Source: a virus. Taken from it: a stretch of 30,195 nucleotides of DNA. A model generated the notes under the pieces. It was not told the DNA's origin. It saw only the letters and a list, made by a program, of their open reading frames with translations, and did not search any database. The position numbers were made by a program, and so were the translations under genes. Each line of letters starts with the position of its first letter. Position 1 is the stretch's first letter. This document shows positions 8,901-16,400 of this stretch, piece after piece. The stretch spans positions 1 to 30,195 of IMG/VR virus record IMGVR_UViG_3300025849_000149. The stretch is one strand, 5' to 3'.

Positions 8901-9624
8901 TTTGTAAGATAGCAGCAGTGGCTTCCTGCGCGCCTTCAGATACCCCAGTACCAGCCATACGTTGTAGTTTATTACGTATACCCTTAGTAGTTTCGGGAGT
9001 AACTTTACCTGATAGTTTATCTAGGAACTTGGGCAGTCCGGGAATTTTTAATGTGCTAGCTAGTCTCCCAAGAGGTAGAAGTTCTGTAGCACCAATAGCA
9101 GCACCACGTAAGCTAGCTGCGCTTCTCTCTTCTTCAGTGGCACCATAGTCTCTAGCACGTTCGGAGGCTTCACCAGCACCAGCGCCAAGGGCTATAGCAC
9201 CCGCAGCGGGTAGAGCAGCAGGGCCTAAGAAAGCCGTGGGTGCAAAAGCACCTAGAGAGCCAAGCCCTGAAGATACCTTATATGTGAGAGAGTCTTTGTC
9301 ACCACCTTCAGGAGTAAACTTGTCAGCAAAGTCTTGAATCTTTTTACGCGCTTTGAGTTCGTTTTCTTCTTCAAGCAATGTAGCTGCACCGATAGCAGCA
9401 GTTTCTAACGTACCCACAAAGCCAGAAGCCACACCTGTGCCTAAGTTTTCAAGGAACCCTGCTTCTTCGGTTGCAGCAGCCCCGTCAAGACTTCTTCCGT
9501 ATTGCTGCTCTAACTCTATTTTTTGTATTCTTTTAAATTCATTAAATAGGCGATCAGCCGCAGCTTGATTTCCTTCTCGGGCTGCACGTGCAGAAGCCGA
9601 TAATACTTCGTTTGATGTAGGCAT
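2953..9624 (-). CDS. Giant polyvalent virion protein with zincin metallopeptidase motif
   Basis: 2223 residues, last gene of the - strand operon; ATG preceded by AAGG 10 bases after the previous stop. Visible order: hydrophobic Gly/Ala-rich segments at about 60-85, 115-155, 165-190 and 255-282; a long Lys/Glu-rich, probably coiled-coil or disordered region at about 290-1000; a zincin-like domain with TLVHEATHAAV (H1125, E1126, H1129) and EFVAEAMS (E1170 or E1174 as third ligand); then a mainly helical C-terminal half with hydrophobic stretches near 1675-1715 and 1950-1980 and the phrase GPLSNLTGSDVAARL. The C-terminal half resembles large polyvalent phage proteins (LPD38 or PLxRFG type), from memory and not searched. 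Inference: an internal virion protein ejected into the host, like T7 gp16 in position and size class, using the protease or membrane segments at the envelope. No phage RNA polymerase motif was found, so it is not an N4-type virion polymerase. Real gene: very sure; role: moderate. Confidence 0.8.
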   Translation of the reverse strand: MPTSNEVLSASARAAREGNQAAADRLFNEFKRIQKIELEQQYGRSLDGAAATEEAGFLENLGTGVASGFVGTLETAAIGAATLLEEENELKARKKIQDFADKFTPEGGDKDSLTYKVSSGLGSLGAFAPTAFLGPAALPAAGAIALGAGAGEASERARDYGATEEERSAASLRGAAIGATELLPLGRLASTLKIPGLPKFLDKLSGKVTPETTKGIRNKLQRMAGTGVSEGAQEATAAILQNLNEAGYNPDQVMFEMGVVEEGAIGGSAGAIFQGVVDLLVPKTGKGKKSKTEDKPETQEEFDARQERARAERGDTQPDLFSDELDDAEIAELDKAEEKNEAERERLEDPDEVEFDMLLAEEGREEKEKEEAREQEQRDRQITIDEAIEDDKDKEYDKGVAEGFKTLEDKRERERKTGIVDRKRDAGQQTKTIMGRRTVMDSVLDEDTTGDFNVIKNKFEDALIAKGYRDSKTTNGENARLKTLLRKQRKGQDLLPSDSDLSTLEAQIKEKGDVREQVTTTPDTKTTGDSVPSGAGVVGVERTESAKESGRPKQGRLDDSERDTGRPARRKGQPASALGLKPGQKIDLTTLQNQVKAQKQDTAEREGPALKKPKDAKLQVKDPDSLPTINLKTKKLRYKTSGARLIKPHTSYQQDLGALSRVSGMKPAKDIGRLSQDAKKVLAKPERERTAEEKQLLAEDQKLMTGQKDTLTDLNVVSKYISSFDSPLDALYSALYEVAEGGSQMKTPSDKKLGKLASFSKTDPMKPYVQDLGVRKAKKVLAWAKKNLSEETNAQLAAREKEINTAIKVEVEKSKTKAERNQEKLERQARVNKTDPEATDRRRKSVADRIEQRAAKKAGEAVKTVKASKTEKAKQDADANFFKVLNNPKTNLSDANTFQKARDYAEKGVNPKENLELLDEAASTGVVSRLETKQATKNLSEQKAELGQVKPKKKTSKQKAMEKAYKKFEGKDGVTRRDVLAAYSLYGEAYLLKDATTQEVLAAGEMRGTLLDFNYNFHKTDKELSKALQTPISDKIQSLLQEGDIKGALLEVAALAKSPQLKRIARALAENMGNTQVKYTTTKEMVEIGFLEANEKDYVAGMFGHRENIILLNIDRPVTLHTLVHEATHAAVDVAMLRNKSMPTVKFISNLYTEIKDQLGTAYGAENIYEFVAEAMSNPAFRKRLSEIRVGESNALVRFARGVANIIRRLLGMDIKPVDTSKRIDLDIFDGVVMQIMEPNPDAVDTLPLEPSKLSQAIKDVINPTGKKTRGVITWISDFIKNKRPKGSSLKALTKIMNLQSLADLAKLSSVGLGDTGQQLLVDIENQQGLLEQYKAGVDKVLESYKAFTKKYGTEAKQVLDRIVYNTEYGATIYQVDPTKPRSDYEGIFKDGNSLEEVYDLQQKQLDLLEGAERDAVLEQFTSMRDEYKKQWSRLRKALKVEFNSLAKDGDSKTINDVATRMDKALFAKGELDVYFPLVREGKFRVSFKYNPEARPEALEKGFLMFENISERDAFVADIPNNPDILTGSEVVYDTDLTASEVYKDAPSGSFVSDILGVLKDGKVDTEVQDQILRMYVNALPETSYARSLTKRIGTFGYIQDVQVAMKNKGYSLASQSAKIESAANIRASIKDIRDAKDQVKNNPYATVVADTLINDHAKFAMSGANHKGLEEYFKRANQVAFIYTLGFNISSAIVNLSQIPLFAVPMLAPRYGLDKTIAAFTKGAKVVGSAKLSVLEYYDITGEGQGATYTLKESMKEDIRDNSGTAAEAEARIEELIRLQPLIKMAHLRGKLPKVDTLQEVGVNERANFLDKISHLSAYAFQAAERFNTQSTLIATYELALDKINEAKAEGTTYFSLVQGQDIKVADMSDTDIARMAAEDSLYHTQEVNSGSRLETAPPLSKQGLGRVAFMYKTYGVQMYYSMIKSSLIATDKVFTTNSEQRKIARRQLMGLHLSAVLFAGLGGIPLYGLVSMIYDLFAEDDEDTADEALRKYVGELGFKGPLSNLTGSDVAARLKLTDLLFQENRFMRDPSLEEMAGYYIGGPALSTGKRLARAVGDFVEGETQRGFESLSPGGIGNVLQAARYFQDDGIGTRRGDFIYEDISAGEIASKAIGFAPLDYTFQVEQNSRNKRVDRAISEEKTKLLKKYYVALRFSDYMEMASIRRKMKEFNKKNPTVQITAKNIIKSMKSHVKTSVNMHNGVTISPILQYAIDKSNREYKQF
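6097..6252 (-). other. HExxH zincin active-site segment inside the 2223-aa protein
   Basis: Codons 6238-6252 encode HEATH (residues 1125-1129) in the context TLVHEATHAAV. 41-45 residues after the second His comes NIYEFVAEAMSNPAF, whose Glu (1170 or 1174) is a plausible third zinc ligand, as in gluzincins. Upstream strands (NIILLNI) precede the active-site helix, as is usual for zincins. The motif and its spacing are seen; peptidase activity is inferred. Confidence 0.7.
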
Positions 9625-9634
9625 CTATAAAGCC

Positions 9635-11674
9635 TTATGGTTTTTGTCCGAATGTTAGGAAATCCGCCTTAGCAGCGGGAGTGCTTAGCTGAGTACCCGT
9701 AGAGGAAGTTGGAACACCTCCTATGCCTGACTGTTGTAGACTTTGTAGTTTAGGCATTCCTCCCATACTAGCTAGACTACTTCCAAGGTTTAACTTAGCT
9801 AGTTGAGGGTTTAGTTGAGCCATCTGCCTAGTAAACATCTGATTAATAGCTGCAGTTTCCGCATAAATAATTCCTGATATCATTTCTTCTGCGTTTTTGA
9901 GCATTCTTAATTCTGGTGCTGATGCATTGTCGCCTTTAGCAATGATTTCTTGTGCTTGCGGCATTAACTCAGAAAGTTTTTCTGCTGCTAATGTCTGCAC
10001 GTTGTTCATATACTTAGCCCATACTGAGTTTAACTCTGTAATAGTAGTGGCATTTTGTATGCTAGCACGCAAAGCATTGGTAGATTCTATCTCCATCATC
10101 TTTAACAGTTGGTCTTGAACTTTTCCTTCAAGGTTCCCCTGTAGTTGCATCATGTTTTGTTTTGTGATTTGGTCGTTGTTAGCTAAACTTTCAAGGCTAC
10201 CCAAAGCCGCTTTTTGTTGCCCCAGCATATCTTTAAGCATAGTACTAGTGCCGGCATCTATTTTCTCTGCGCGTTTATAGGACTCATCAGCATTTTTGAT
10301 TGTATCATCCTTAAACTGGCGTGCACGCTTTATAGATAACTCATCTCTGCTCTGTTGTACTTGACGCATGCCACCTACGCCTGCACGTCTGAAGCCTTCT
10401 AGGTCTCTTTGTCTACGCTTCTCAGGGCTATCATAAGCTGCCTGCGCTGAAGCAATACCTGCGTCTGCCTTTTTTAAGTCGGCTTCTATCGCAGTTTTTC
10501 CATATAATGTATCTAACCTAGTCTGCTCAGCATCTCTTGCTGCCATAGGGTCTACATCAGCCATATCTTGTAGTTTTTGTTTATTCTCACTTCCAAATCT
10601 ATCAGATATTATGTTCTCACCCGCTGTTGCAGCGTCTGTAACTGCTCTAGGGTTTACTTTCTCTTGCGTATCAGTAGCAATACCTCCTGTAACTGGGGGT
10701 ATAACTGGAGCGCCGCCTTGTGGCCTAAGAACGCCAAGTCCGCCCATGTCAGCCGTAGAAGGTTTAGGAGCGCCGGTGAACGTGTTAGGCGTAGCGAGAG
10801 CAGAAGTGTCTAACTCAGCAGTGTTTGGTTTCACTTCTTCAGGATACGTCTGCGCAAACATCTCCGGGTTGTTTGCCTTCATAATTTTCTTCTGTGCGTT
10901 ATCTCTTTTTTCTGCAAGTGCTTGTGGACTAGTAGCGTCTTTAAGTTTTGCTATAGGAGACATGTAATTGTCGCGTGTTTGCTGTAGTTCCTGCATTACT
11001 TGTGGCAGCGTTGCACGGATTTCTTGTTTCTCAGCAGGTGACAATGCCTCAAATTGTTCGCGGGTTAGCCCTATACGTTTTAATGCCTCAGTAAAGGCCT
11101 CAACGTTACGCCCACCCTTTGACGCTTGGTATTCTTTTGCTCTGCGTTGTGCGTCATTGAGGCCGCCATCGTAAAAACCAACAATACCACCGCTAGCCAT
11201 CATAGGACGAGGAGCACCACCACCCATAGCACTAGGCAGGCCAGCCATTGGAGGACGAGAAGCACCACCCATAGGAGGTTGAGGAGCACCTTGAGGCATA
11301 GGAGGACGAGGAGCACCTTGAGGCATAGGAGGTTTGCCACCACCCATAGCACTCATAATCCCACCTTGTTTTGGTGGTTGAGGCTTACCTTGTTGTTTAG
11401 CACGATTAGCTAGTATACCACCGGTCTGAGTGGTCATCTCGTTCTGCGTCATACCCATAACTTTTTGTTCTAGCTGGTCTTTAATAGTATTAGGGTTTGT
11501 TTGCTGCGCCATCTGTAATTCTTTTAACGCAGTATCTTTGTCTCTAGCTATCTTTTGAGTAGCCATTACATCAAGGAGGTCTTTAGATACAGTACTAGTC
11601 TTACCCTGCATCTGCATACTATCAGCTCTATCGTTAACCTGTTGGTCAAGTGTTCCCATTATCCCATCTAACAT
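9635..11674 (-). CDS. Putative internal virion/structural protein with Pro-Gly-rich region
   Basis: 679 residues. The start has a good ribosome binding site, AGGAG at 11684-11688, which overlaps the stop of the upstream gene. The N terminus (1-80) is helical and Gln-rich. Residues 97-158 form a Pro/Met/Gly-rich repeat region with PPMPQGAP units, ending in the motif ASGGIVGFYDGG (160-171). The rest is mostly charged helix and coiled coil (for example around 200-260 and 430-640), with a Gly/Ser-rich tail. No enzyme motif and no signal peptide. GGI-type motifs like this one are common in marine phage structural proteins and recur in the neighbouring products. By position between the 580-aa and 2223-aa genes it may be part of an internal core or ejection set comparable to T7 gp14-gp15-gp16. 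That comparison is positional only. Confidence 0.7.
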   Translation of the reverse strand: MLDGIMGTLDQQVNDRADSMQMQGKTSTVSKDLLDVMATQKIARDKDTALKELQMAQQTNPNTIKDQLEQKVMGMTQNEMTTQTGGILANRAKQQGKPQPPKQGGIMSAMGGGKPPMPQGAPRPPMPQGAPQPPMGGASRPPMAGLPSAMGGGAPRPMMASGGIVGFYDGGLNDAQRRAKEYQASKGGRNVEAFTEALKRIGLTREQFEALSPAEKQEIRATLPQVMQELQQTRDNYMSPIAKLKDATSPQALAEKRDNAQKKIMKANNPEMFAQTYPEEVKPNTAELDTSALATPNTFTGAPKPSTADMGGLGVLRPQGGAPVIPPVTGGIATDTQEKVNPRAVTDAATAGENIISDRFGSENKQKLQDMADVDPMAARDAEQTRLDTLYGKTAIEADLKKADAGIASAQAAYDSPEKRRQRDLEGFRRAGVGGMRQVQQSRDELSIKRARQFKDDTIKNADESYKRAEKIDAGTSTMLKDMLGQQKAALGSLESLANNDQITKQNMMQLQGNLEGKVQDQLLKMMEIESTNALRASIQNATTITELNSVWAKYMNNVQTLAAEKLSELMPQAQEIIAKGDNASAPELRMLKNAEEMISGIIYAETAAINQMFTRQMAQLNPQLAKLNLGSSLASMGGMPKLQSLQQSGIGGVPTSSTGTQLSTPAAKADFLTFGQKP
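11201..11386 (-). repeat. Pro/Gly/Met-rich repeat in the 679-aa protein
   Basis: Residues 97-158 contain imperfect short repeats: two PPMPQGAP units followed by PPMGGASR and PPMAGLPS, framed by two copies of SAMGGG (residues 108-113 and 148-153). At DNA level CCACCACCCATAGCACT recurs near 11220 and 11340. It is probably a flexible linker or a low-complexity patch made by slippage. Confidence 0.75.
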
Positions 11675-11686
11675 CTATGTAGTCTC

Positions 11687-13429
11687 CTAAACTGGCTGTG
11701 CGGGGCCGACATCATACGCGTCTTCCACGCCGTCGTTGTTTATATCGTAGTTTAACTCGGGCGATTCAGACTCACTTAACCCAAGAGCCGATAGCAGTGC
11801 TTCAAGCCCGCCAATAGTATCAATATAATTTTGTAACTCACTAGGCTCACTATACACAGTTTGCGAGGCTTCGATTGGTAGTCCCTGAACAAGAGAGGAC
11901 AAGTACTGAACCATCTTCTTATCATAATCTCGCTCTTCGCTAAACTGCTCATAGTCAGCCGCAATACCTTCTGAAGCAATGTCGCGTTGAACTTGACCCG
12001 CCGCCGCTTGAGTTTCTAGGACATCGAATCCATATTTGTTACGCTGTTCTTGTGCAGATTTCATTCTATCTTGCTGAGTGTTAAATTGATCCATCGCTTT
12101 GTTGTAGCCCGCTGCTCTTTGCTCTGCCGACATATCACCAATGTTTCTTGATAGGTTGTTAGATCTTTCGGCACGTAGCAACGCATCCCTAGAACCACCA
12201 AATGCTCCCGCACGAGTCATAGCAGACCTATCACCCAAAGCATCAACTTGGCTCTGTCTGCGCATATCAGCAGCAGTACGGTCAATCACGGTATCTGTGT
12301 ACGGGTTCATGTACGTATCAACTTGCTCTTGACTAAACGTGTCAGGAGTAAACCCACCCATGTCTTGAGTTACAGAGTCCCCCGATAGCGGATTGTTTAA
12401 ATCTAGGATGCCAGTAAAGGCTTGATTTTGTAGTGTACTTGTACCGGCTGTTAGTGGGCCGTCGTAGGCTTCGTAAGGAGTCTCAGCTTCTGCCTGACCT
12501 TTTGCTAGATAGCCAGTAACATAATCCCCCGCCCAGTTAGCTAAAGATTCGTTTTCACCTAGCACTGTTCCCGGCCCCTGAGTTTGATCCGCGGGCATAT
12601 CTTCGCCTACTACAGCGTCACCGTCAGGGAACTTATTTTTAAACGGTTTGTTTTTATATACAGAACCACCACCCGCATATTGCGCTAGTCCACCCTGCGC
12701 CATCTTAGGCATAAACTGCTGGGGGTTTATTTGCTTACCTTGTTCTGGGTTGCCTGTACGCGCCTGACGTACGCCACTCATCATACTATGTAACTGGTCT
12801 GCGCCTGCATCTGAATTACCGTTGCCTAGGTGACTTACTACATCAGCAGGTATTACAAACTCACCATCACTCAAACGAGCTTCTTGATTACCATCAATAC
12901 GTGCAGGTACATCATCTGCCATGCCATCAGTCTTACCACCTAAGTAGTAACCATTGTCCATAGACGCAAGTCCACCAGCAGCAAAGTTTTTGTTTTCTTC
13001 TGCTAGTTCAACAGCTTGTGCTTTAGCCTGCGCCTCTGCCTCTTCTATAGTAGGAATATCAGTCTTAGGTTTCTTGGCGTATATGCTGTCAGTGAAGTAG
13101 CGTCTACCTTTACCGCCCGGCCTACGCTCTTCGCCTTTTTGATACATGTCACCTGCCATGTTATCTTCACCGGACATTATACCTACGTTCCGCCCTGCAG
13201 TAGGAGCATCGGGTTGAGCTACTCGCTCTCTTACTTTTGTGAGATCTTCAATCTTACCTTGATAACCTACAGGCGGCTTTTTTGTGCCACTTAGGATGCC
13301 GTCACTAAGGCCAAGTTTGTTATTTAAATACATAGTGCCACCTACAGCAGCAACATCGCCTAAACTAACGTCGCTCATATCAAACGCTTTGCCTGTAACA
13401 CTCTCAAAATAATCTAGCAAATTTGCCAT
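11687..13429 (-). CDS. Phage structural protein with LSDGEFVI and YMNPY motifs
   Basis: 580 residues. The ATG overlaps the TAA of the 4156-aa gene by one base (TAATG) and has GGAGA at 13436-13440 as ribosome binding site. Residues 150-258 hold FAAGGL, then GGKTDGMADDVPARIDG, LSDGEFVIPADVVSHLGNG and AQGGLAQYAGGGS: a glycine-rich module I recognise from many marine phage virion proteins. Residues 372-450 hold YMNPYTDTVIDR, then AGAFGGSRD and a helical stretch (AGYNKAMDQFN), a second recurring phage structural pattern. The C terminus carries a calcium-loop-like DINNDGVEDAYD (562-573). No catalytic motif. Likely an internal virion or tail-associated protein acting with the 679-aa and 2223-aa products; a T7 gp14-like role is only a positional guess. 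Confidence 0.75.
   Translation of the reverse strand: MANLLDYFESVTGKAFDMSDVSLGDVAAVGGTMYLNNKLGLSDGILSGTKKPPVGYQGKIEDLTKVRERVAQPDAPTAGRNVGIMSGEDNMAGDMYQKGEERRPGGKGRRYFTDSIYAKKPKTDIPTIEEAEAQAKAQAVELAEENKNFAAGGLASMDNGYYLGGKTDGMADDVPARIDGNQEARLSDGEFVIPADVVSHLGNGNSDAGADQLHSMMSGVRQARTGNPEQGKQINPQQFMPKMAQGGLAQYAGGGSVYKNKPFKNKFPDGDAVVGEDMPADQTQGPGTVLGENESLANWAGDYVTGYLAKGQAEAETPYEAYDGPLTAGTSTLQNQAFTGILDLNNPLSGDSVTQDMGGFTPDTFSQEQVDTYMNPYTDTVIDRTAADMRRQSQVDALGDRSAMTRAGAFGGSRDALLRAERSNNLSRNIGDMSAEQRAAGYNKAMDQFNTQQDRMKSAQEQRNKYGFDVLETQAAAGQVQRDIASEGIAADYEQFSEERDYDKKMVQYLSSLVQGLPIEASQTVYSEPSELQNYIDTIGGLEALLSALGLSESESPELNYDINNDGVEDAYDVGPAQPV
11711..11746 (-). other. EF-hand/dockerin-like calcium loop at the C terminus of the 580-aa protein
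   Basis: Residues 562-573, DINNDGVEDAYD, fit the D-x-N-x-D-G loop shared by dockerin, EF-hand and thrombospondin-3 repeats. Only one loop is present and it lies eight residues from the end. Similar loops occur in the adjacent 4156-aa protein. Calcium binding is inferred. Confidence 0.55.
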
Positions 13430-16400
13430 TACTTGTCTCCGATAATCTTTAATATCTCATCTGTTTTGTCTTTAATAATACCGCCCTTAGCTCTATAAGC
13501 CGTGCCTTGGCGTTTAGGGTTAAGTATATCATTCAAAAAATTGTCTCCGTACGGGCTAGCAGCACTGTAAAAACTTTCTTGCTCTGCACTACCAAAGATA
13601 CTATCAAAATCATAAGCCTGTGGGATCTCAACTTTGTCTCCCGGCTTGGTAGTTACCTGTCTTCCCGGAGCAGTAAATGCATCAAGCATTTTTTGCTTTT
13701 CTTCTTCCTCTGCCCGCGAGTCCAGTTGTTGTCGGAAATCAGCTTTTATGTTTTGCTCAAGCTCTGTCCTTGCCTGCTGGTCTGCTTCTGCCTTAGCCGC
13801 TAGATCTTGTTGGTACTGCGCCTCTCGTGCGATAGCGTCTGCTTGTTGTTGCGCTATTTGTGCTTCGTTAGCCTCTTGGGTAGCAAACATGCCTGTAGCC
13901 AAACCAAAATCAGAATCTACAAACCCACTATAATCCTGATCAGCAACCGCGTCCTGCATTAAATTTACATCAGTCTGGTCGAATGTACCACTATTATCAA
14001 CATCATACAATAACTCGTTCTCTTGTTCCACTGAATCTAGGTATTGAGTAGCGATATTTACATCTTCTTGTGTTACTTCGTTAGCAGGTTTACCAAGTAG
14101 TGTCGCTATATCCTCTATACTCGCGCCTACTTCCGCAATATCCTCCTCAACCCCAGTAACTTGCTCACCTACAGCAGTTATCTCACCTGACAATGCTTCT
14201 TGTGTAGTACCTAACTGCCCTAGAATATCTTGCTCAGTAGTACCTAACTCAGCTGCTAAGTCCGCTACAGCTTGTTGCGTAGCTTCATCTCGCTCTAAAC
14301 CAGCAGCTTCATTTTCTGCTATCTTAGTTTCTAAATCAGTTTGTAAAGTAGTTATACCTAGTTCTAATGCAGTCTGCGTAGTACCTAACTCTTTTAGAAG
14401 TTCAGCTTCAGTAGTACCTAACTCCCCTGCTAAGTCCGCTACGGCTTTTTGTGTGGCTTCATCTCTAGACAAACCAGCAGCTACATTAGCTTCAATAGTT
14501 GCATATATACCTGTAGCAGGTACTTCTACTTCTTCACCAGCATCGTTTGTCTCAGTAGTGGAGGGAGTACCTATTTCGGCTTGTATGTCGGTTACAGCTG
14601 TAGATATAGCCGTATCTAAATTTGTTTGTAGGGTGGTTAGTTCTTTTGATAACGCATCGTAACGTTCTTTGTTTGAGCTCTCTAACGCGGCAACAGCAGC
14701 ATATATACCTGTAGCAGGGATCTCGCCTGTAGCAGGTAAACCTAAATTAGTATCAAGGAATGTTTTTATTTCTGCATTACTTAAACCTAACAGCTCTAGG
14801 TCTCTGAGTACACCAGAACCATCTTCTCCCTTACTACCTAAGACATCCAATACATCAGAATCGCCATCCGCTATAGCTTTATATATACCGGTAGCAGCGT
14901 TAACACCGTCGCTAGGAGAACCTATTACACTGTTTACATTGGCAGTTAGGGTTTGAATTACATTGTTCTCTACCGCCGCTATCCTATTGTCCAAAACTTT
15001 TAGAGACGTTGCGGTATCTGTACCAAAGGCTTCAAGGGCGGGAGTTATACCTGTGCTGTTACTAACCCACGAGTTATAATTTTCTAATGCAGTAGCTTGT
15101 TCGGGCGTTAGATTGTTAATTACTGCATCATAATCTTCTTGCGTTATCTGCCCATCATTATTGGAGTCGTACCCCACATCTAATTGACCAGTGGCTACTA
15201 GTTGCTGTATATACTCTAACTCGCTAGTTAGCTGTTTACCATCGGAAAAATCAGCAGGTTTTGCGGGGAAGTACACATCTAAGATGTCAGATTTTATAGC
15301 GCTCGCAGTTGTTTCTGTAGTGAACTTCTGCAGTTCTGTCATTGTGCTGTCTATCTTAGCGTCTAACGCGATAATGGCGAGGTTACGCTCCGCACCTTCT
15401 AACTGCATAGCATTAAATATATCGGCTTGAATACCCGTAGCGGCTTGCGCCAACACAAGATTACCTTCGTCGTCACGCTTTACGGTCACGCCATCATCTT
15501 CGTACGCGTATACAGGCGCAGTACCAAAAGAGTTAGATATTTCAGTTATTTTATTATTTAGTGTAGTGTTAAATGCCGTTTCAAATGCAGCAAAATCTAC
15601 ATACTCACCTAAGATATTAGCTACCGCTGCCTCCGCATTTACCCCAGCAGCCACTGCTTCTTCTACTTTAGCGTACAACCCTGTAGCCGGTTGCGTTACC
15701 TCTACGCCATCGACCATCTCAGTTCTTGTAGGTAAGCCTAAGTTGGTCTCGAGCGCAGTTAATGACGCTCCATACGTAGTTTCTAGGCGATCCAAAGTAT
15801 CATCTAACGTCGAAATAGCAGCTTCAACATCTTCTACACTTGAAGCTATGGCGTATATGCCTGTAGCAGGGTTATCGCCCTCACTAGGAGAACCTAACAT
15901 ATTCTGTATCTCTGCAATAGCTACGTCTTGTAACACACCCTGCGCAGTCAGCTCACCTAGTAGTCCAGACCCCGTGCCTTCTTTTACAGTACCGTCGGCG
16001 TTAAGTTCTACAGCCGTACCGATAGCTCCGTCTATATAGGCTACTAAGTTGTCAGAATTAGTTTCTCCCAGACCTATTTGTGATTTAAGGTCTTCTACTA
16101 ATTTAAATATTCCCTCGGGAGTTTCTGCATTTGGGTCGCCAACTACATCTTTTACTGCCGCAGTTGCCTCGGTTTTTATAGTGCCGTCTGTTACTAGTTG
16201 ATCTACTACAGCAGTAGCGATAGCTTTCTGACTATCTTCGGATGCAAACACGTTAGCTACGGCAGTTTCTATTTGCCCTTTCAGTATATTACTATTGTCA
16301 GGGTCGTTTAGTAGTACGTCTACTATTTCTTGCTGCGTAGGCGGGTTTGGACGGGCTAATAACGTCTCTATGTTGTCCTGTAGTTTCTTTAAATCTTCAC

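Noticed and set aside
2953-9624. N4-type virion RNA polymerase
   Set aside because: No T7-like polymerase motifs could be seen; the recognisable parts are a zincin and polyvalent-protein-like helices.
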